From the NCBI RefSeq assembly GCF_029193595.2, contig NZ_CP135052.1, positions 496,001 to 560,000 of the forward strand: a stretch of 64,000 bases of DNA, given 5' to 3'. The translations under genes and the position numbers were made by a program. This document shows, in pieces, positions 61,604-64,000 of the stretch. Below the pieces are notes generated by a model that did not search any database, had not been told where the DNA came from, and saw only the letters and a list, made by a program, of their open reading frames with translations. How positions within the stretch are numbered: the stretch's first letter is position 1; the number at the start of each line of letters is the position of its first letter. This stretch comes from Providencia hangzhouensis (lineage in GTDB: Bacteria; Pseudomonadota; Gammaproteobacteria; Enterobacterales; Enterobacteriaceae).

Positions 61604-62499
61604 ATGAATGGCCATTATTGTTATTCACATTTTTAATGCAAACATCCATTGGGTTGAGTGTGATGTTAGCGCTTTTTGCGAAAAAATTATCAGCGGTTTT
61701 ACCTCATAAAACGAATACACAATTTTTGCAGCAATACGTGTTTGTTGCCTGTGTATTTGCGGGGGTAGGTTTATTGTCTTCAATCACCCACTTAGGGGTT
61801 CCTTTGAATGCGCCTAATTCTTTGTTGAATATCTTTTCATCGTGGCTAAGCCGTGAAGTGGTTTTCACTGCGACCTATTTTGCTTTTCTTGGGCTGACTT
61901 TTTTGTGGCTATGGTTCAAAAAGGAATTGTCATTTCTGCTGCTTGGTTTGGCTATCATTGCTGGGTTATGTGATGTGTATGCCATGGCTTCAATTTATCG
62001 TTATACATCAATGTTAACGTGGATGAATGATAATACTTATTTGATGTTCTACGGCACGATGCTTACAGCAGGAGCTGCTGGGTATTATTTATTAATCAAT
62101 TTGTTATTGCGCTTCCATGCAGGCTCGCCAGCGGCTCAAGTCTCAACGCGTGGGTTATGGGTGCTATGGGCGGTTATTGGCATTAGCTTATTAGCCCGTT
62201 TAGTTTATCAACCTGCCTATGAAAATTACTTAGTTAGCACGAGTTATCATAATGAATCGATTACATTTCCTATCGACTCTATTCATGCCTACCAAAGGAT
62301 TTGGTCGCTGCGTATCACTAGCTGGGTAGTTGGAATACTGGCGGTGATTTTATTGGGATATGGATTATTTCGCCATATGCGACAGACTGCGAGTGGGGTT
62401 ATGACTTCGAGCAGCAAAGGGTATTTAGTGGTGGGTTTTGCGGCTGCCATAATTGCTGAATTTATGCTGCGTTACTGTTTCTATACTATTCATCTGTAA
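61600..62499 (+). CDS. dmsC: DMSO reductase membrane anchor DmsC
   Basis: A 299-residue inner-membrane protein with eight hydrophobic segments, matching DmsC in length and position. It oxidises menaquinol and anchors DmsAB at the membrane. Start overlaps the dmsB stop (ATGA). Confidence 0.88.
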   Translation: MNEWPLLLFTFLMQTSIGLSVMLALFAKKLSAVLPHKTNTQFLQQYVFVACVFAGVGLLSSITHLGVPLNAPNSLLNIFSSWLSREVVFTATYFAFLGLTFLWLWFKKELSFLLLGLAIIAGLCDVYAMASIYRYTSMLTWMNDNTYLMFYGTMLTAGAAGYYLLINLLLRFHAGSPAAQVSTRGLWVLWAVIGISLLARLVYQPAYENYLVSTSYHNESITFPIDSIHAYQRIWSLRITSWVVGILAVILLGYGLFRHMRQTASGVMTSSSKGYLVVGFAAAIIAEFMLRYCFYTIHL

Positions 62500-62537
62500 A
62501 TAAATAACAGTTTATCGCTTAGGAAATTACCTTTTTT

Positions 62538-63104
62538 ATGATCCATTTTTCACACTATGCAGCAGCGTTTAATATCTTAGGCACTTGCTATTTATTTTCT
62601 CCAAATGATGATGCAAGCCATTATGCGATAAGTTTCTTCAAGCTAAATGACTTTGCATCTCAGTGGCCTTGTAAAATCAGTACTCAGCTTAGCGAACGCA
62701 TCTCGGCATCGCTAAGCATCGAAATAGCGACGCTGCATACTCAGTGGACAAATTTATTTATTGGTCCTGAAGCATTACCTGCTCCGCCATGGGGCTCGGT
62801 ATACCTCGACCCTGAAGGCGTATTACAGGGCTCTTCGACACTGGCGCTGAGCGAGTTTTTACAACGAGAGCGTTTAAAAATTCAGACGCGTTATCCAGAG
62901 CCTTCTGACCATGTTGGTTTAATGTTATTTCAAGCGGCAGTTTTGGCTTCACAAGTCAGGGAGGCAGCATTAAAAGAATTGCTAAATGACCATTTGGGGA
63001 GTTGGTTACCCCAGTTTTCTCAGCAATTAAATCGAACAACATGTAGCCCGTTTTATAACGCATTAACGGAATTAGCGCTGGTTACTGTAAGGTCATGTAT
63101 ATAA
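62538..63104 (+). CDS. dmsD: Tat proofreading chaperone DmsD (TorD/DmsD family)
   Basis: A 188-residue helical protein of the TorD/DmsD family, recognisable by the segment WTNLFIGPEALPAPPWGSVYLD near residue 73-94. It binds the twin-arginine signal of DmsA until the cofactor is inserted. Fourth gene of the operon, 38 bases after dmsC. Confidence 0.86.
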   Translation: MIHFSHYAAAFNILGTCYLFSPNDDASHYAISFFKLNDFASQWPCKISTQLSERISASLSIEIATLHTQWTNLFIGPEALPAPPWGSVYLDPEGVLQGSSTLALSEFLQRERLKIQTRYPEPSDHVGLMLFQAAVLASQVREAALKELLNDHLGSWLPQFSQQLNRTTCSPFYNALTELALVTVRSCI

Positions 63105-63310
63105 TATTGTTCAGTATATTTGACCTTTTAATGGTTAATTAAACGTAATATTTGAATGGGTGAAAAGTTAACAAAATTTAATTAAATGAAAATTGATTTA
63201 GTTATAAGAAATGCAAATTAAAATGATTCTTACTTTACCTTTCTAAGCCATAATGCATTTTTAAGTCATACTACTTAATGATGTTTTTGGATATCCATAG
63301 GGGGTATAAA

Positions 63311-63733
63311 GTGGTCAATTTATTAAATCGTTTGTTGTCCCATGAAGATGCTGGCAGGTTGTTATTGCGTCTTTCCGTCGGTGGGCTCATGTTATTTCAT
63401 GGTATGAGTAAATTAATGACAGGGGCGAGTGGTATTAAAGCGCTGCTAGCTTCTTATGGCTTACCTGAATTTATCGCTTATGGAACAATTTTAGGTGAAG
63501 TTGTGGCACCTATTTTTATTATTTTAGGAATTTTAACTCGCCCATCTGCATTATTAGTCTCCTTCACTATGGTGGTTGCATGGCTGATGATTGGGTTAGA
63601 TAAAACATTTGTGCTTGATAAAACAGGCGCATGGGCGATTGAAAGTATTGTGTATTTCTTCTTGAGCGGTATTGCATTGGCATTTTTAGGTGCGGGTAAA
63701 TATTCCATTATCAAAAACCCGAACTGGCGATAA
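63311..63733 (+). CDS. DoxX-family membrane protein
   Basis: A 140-residue protein with four hydrophobic segments (AGRLLLRLSVGGLMLFHGMS opening) of the DoxX/YphA family. The GTG at 63311 follows GGGGGT at good spacing; an upstream ATG at 63278 without a ribosome site would add 11 residues. Different from the MexG-like DoxX protein at 26 kb. Function unknown. Followed by a strong terminator. Confidence 0.8.
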   Translation: MVNLLNRLLSHEDAGRLLLRLSVGGLMLFHGMSKLMTGASGIKALLASYGLPEFIAYGTILGEVVAPIFIILGILTRPSALLVSFTMVVAWLMIGLDKTFVLDKTGAWAIESIVYFFLSGIALAFLGAGKYSIIKNPNWR

Positions 63734-63772
63734 ATCCGTTTTTCTTTCGTGTTTGACATTGCCTTTGAAAAA

Positions 63773-63807
63773 AGACCATCAAAAATGTTCTGATGGTCTA
63801 TTTTTTT
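63773..63807 (+). terminator. Rho-independent terminator of the doxX gene
   Basis: Perfect stem AGACCATCA/TGATGGTCT with a nine-base loop and a seven-T run. Confidence 0.95.
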
Positions 63808-63851
63808 GTCTAAAAAATGGTCGTTTCAAGATGAACGATATTTTTGAAATA

Positions 63852-63880
63852 TTGCTAGTTTAAGCCATTTTAGCTATAAT
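63852..63880 (+). promoter_or_regulatory. Sigma-70 promoter of the antitoxin gene
   Basis: TTGCTA (63852-63857), 17-base spacer, TATAAT (63875-63880), 34 bases before the ATG. Such toxin-antitoxin promoters are usually autoregulated. Confidence 0.6.
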
Positions 63881-63914
63881 GGATATTCAAGCTACTTTAT
63901 ATTGTAGGTGATGT

Positions 63915-64000
63915 ATGGAAACTATCTCAGCACAAGTTGCTAAAAATCAATTTGGTGATTTATTGATGAAAGTTCAACGTGCACCTGTTGAAATAAGCAA
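63915..64000 (+). CDS. Phd/YefM-family antitoxin (partial, 3' end outside window)
   Basis: The frame starts METISAQVAKNQFGDLL and continues MKVQRAPVEIS to the window edge, the standard N-terminus of Phd/YefM-type antitoxins, with GGTGATGT before the ATG. The N-terminal fold binds DNA for autoregulation; a cognate toxin gene should follow outside the window. Confidence 0.8.
   Translation, partial: METISAQVAKNQFGDLLMKVQRAPVEIS

Noticed and set aside
1..64000. CRISPR arrays, rRNA, tRNA, insertion sequences or prophage
   Set aside because: No regularly spaced short repeats, RNA gene signatures, transposase or phage genes were seen on either strand.

Overview
The window looks like a chromosome segment of a low-GC Enterobacterales species, most likely Providencia or a close Morganellaceae relative. 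The reasons are an MR/P-type fimbrial operon with an MrpJ-like regulator (typical of Proteus and Providencia), a peptidoglycan O-acetylation locus, a PhoP-boxed arnT, a DMSO reductase operon and AT-rich spacers. The genus is inferred from gene content only.

Layout. 1-0.6 kb: N-terminal part of an AraC-type regulator (cut by the window edge). 1.1-4.9 kb: patA-patB-ape1-like peptidoglycan O-acetylation operon (minus). 5.2-6.0 kb: Bax-type glucosaminidase. 6.5-9.8 kb: tightly coupled operon of two outer-membrane barrels and a DUF4056 lipoprotein (minus). 10-12.8 kb: small hypothetical gene, DUF4026/DUF2314 protein, a tandem array of 125-bp palindromic repeats and an orphan recX. 13-21.2 kb: sugar-type porin, DcuC, an SdaC-type serine transporter, MetY and ArnT. 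21.2-26.7 kb: mexGHI-like RND pump operon divergent from soxR, with a clear SoxR-type promoter between them.

26.9-45.8 kb is the most striking part: a large catabolic island. It encodes a short-chain dehydrogenase, a styrene/indole-monooxygenase-like flavoprotein with its flavin reductase, a cyclase-family (isatin-hydrolase-like) enzyme, a CrtI-like flavoprotein, an aromatic-uptake porin, an AraC regulator, a CoA-forming 2-oxoacid oxidoreductase (IorA/IorB type), a hot-dog thioesterase, a fused aryl-CoA hydroxylase/Old-Yellow-Enzyme reductase, a gentisate-dioxygenase-like cupin, a fumarylacetoacetate-hydrolase-family enzyme, a nitrilase-superfamily amidase and a maleate isomerase, followed by a MarR regulator. 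Read together these suggest a full route: indole -> isatin -> isatinate -> anthraniloyl-CoA -> 5-hydroxyanthranilate -> maleamylpyruvate -> pyruvate + maleamate -> maleate -> fumarate. No aryl-CoA ligase is present and the scheme needs none. This pathway is an inference.

46-49.2 kb: YjcE-type Na+/H+ antiporter, a leader-peptide/attenuator-like element in front of a small P-loop kinase-like gene, and an FMN-binding protein. 49.8-57.6 kb: nine-gene chaperone-usher fimbrial operon led by an MrpJ-like gene. 57.6-63.1 kb: AraC regulator and dmsABCD (DMSO reductase and its chaperone). 63.3-64 kb: DoxX-family protein and the start of a Phd/YefM antitoxin gene cut by the window end.
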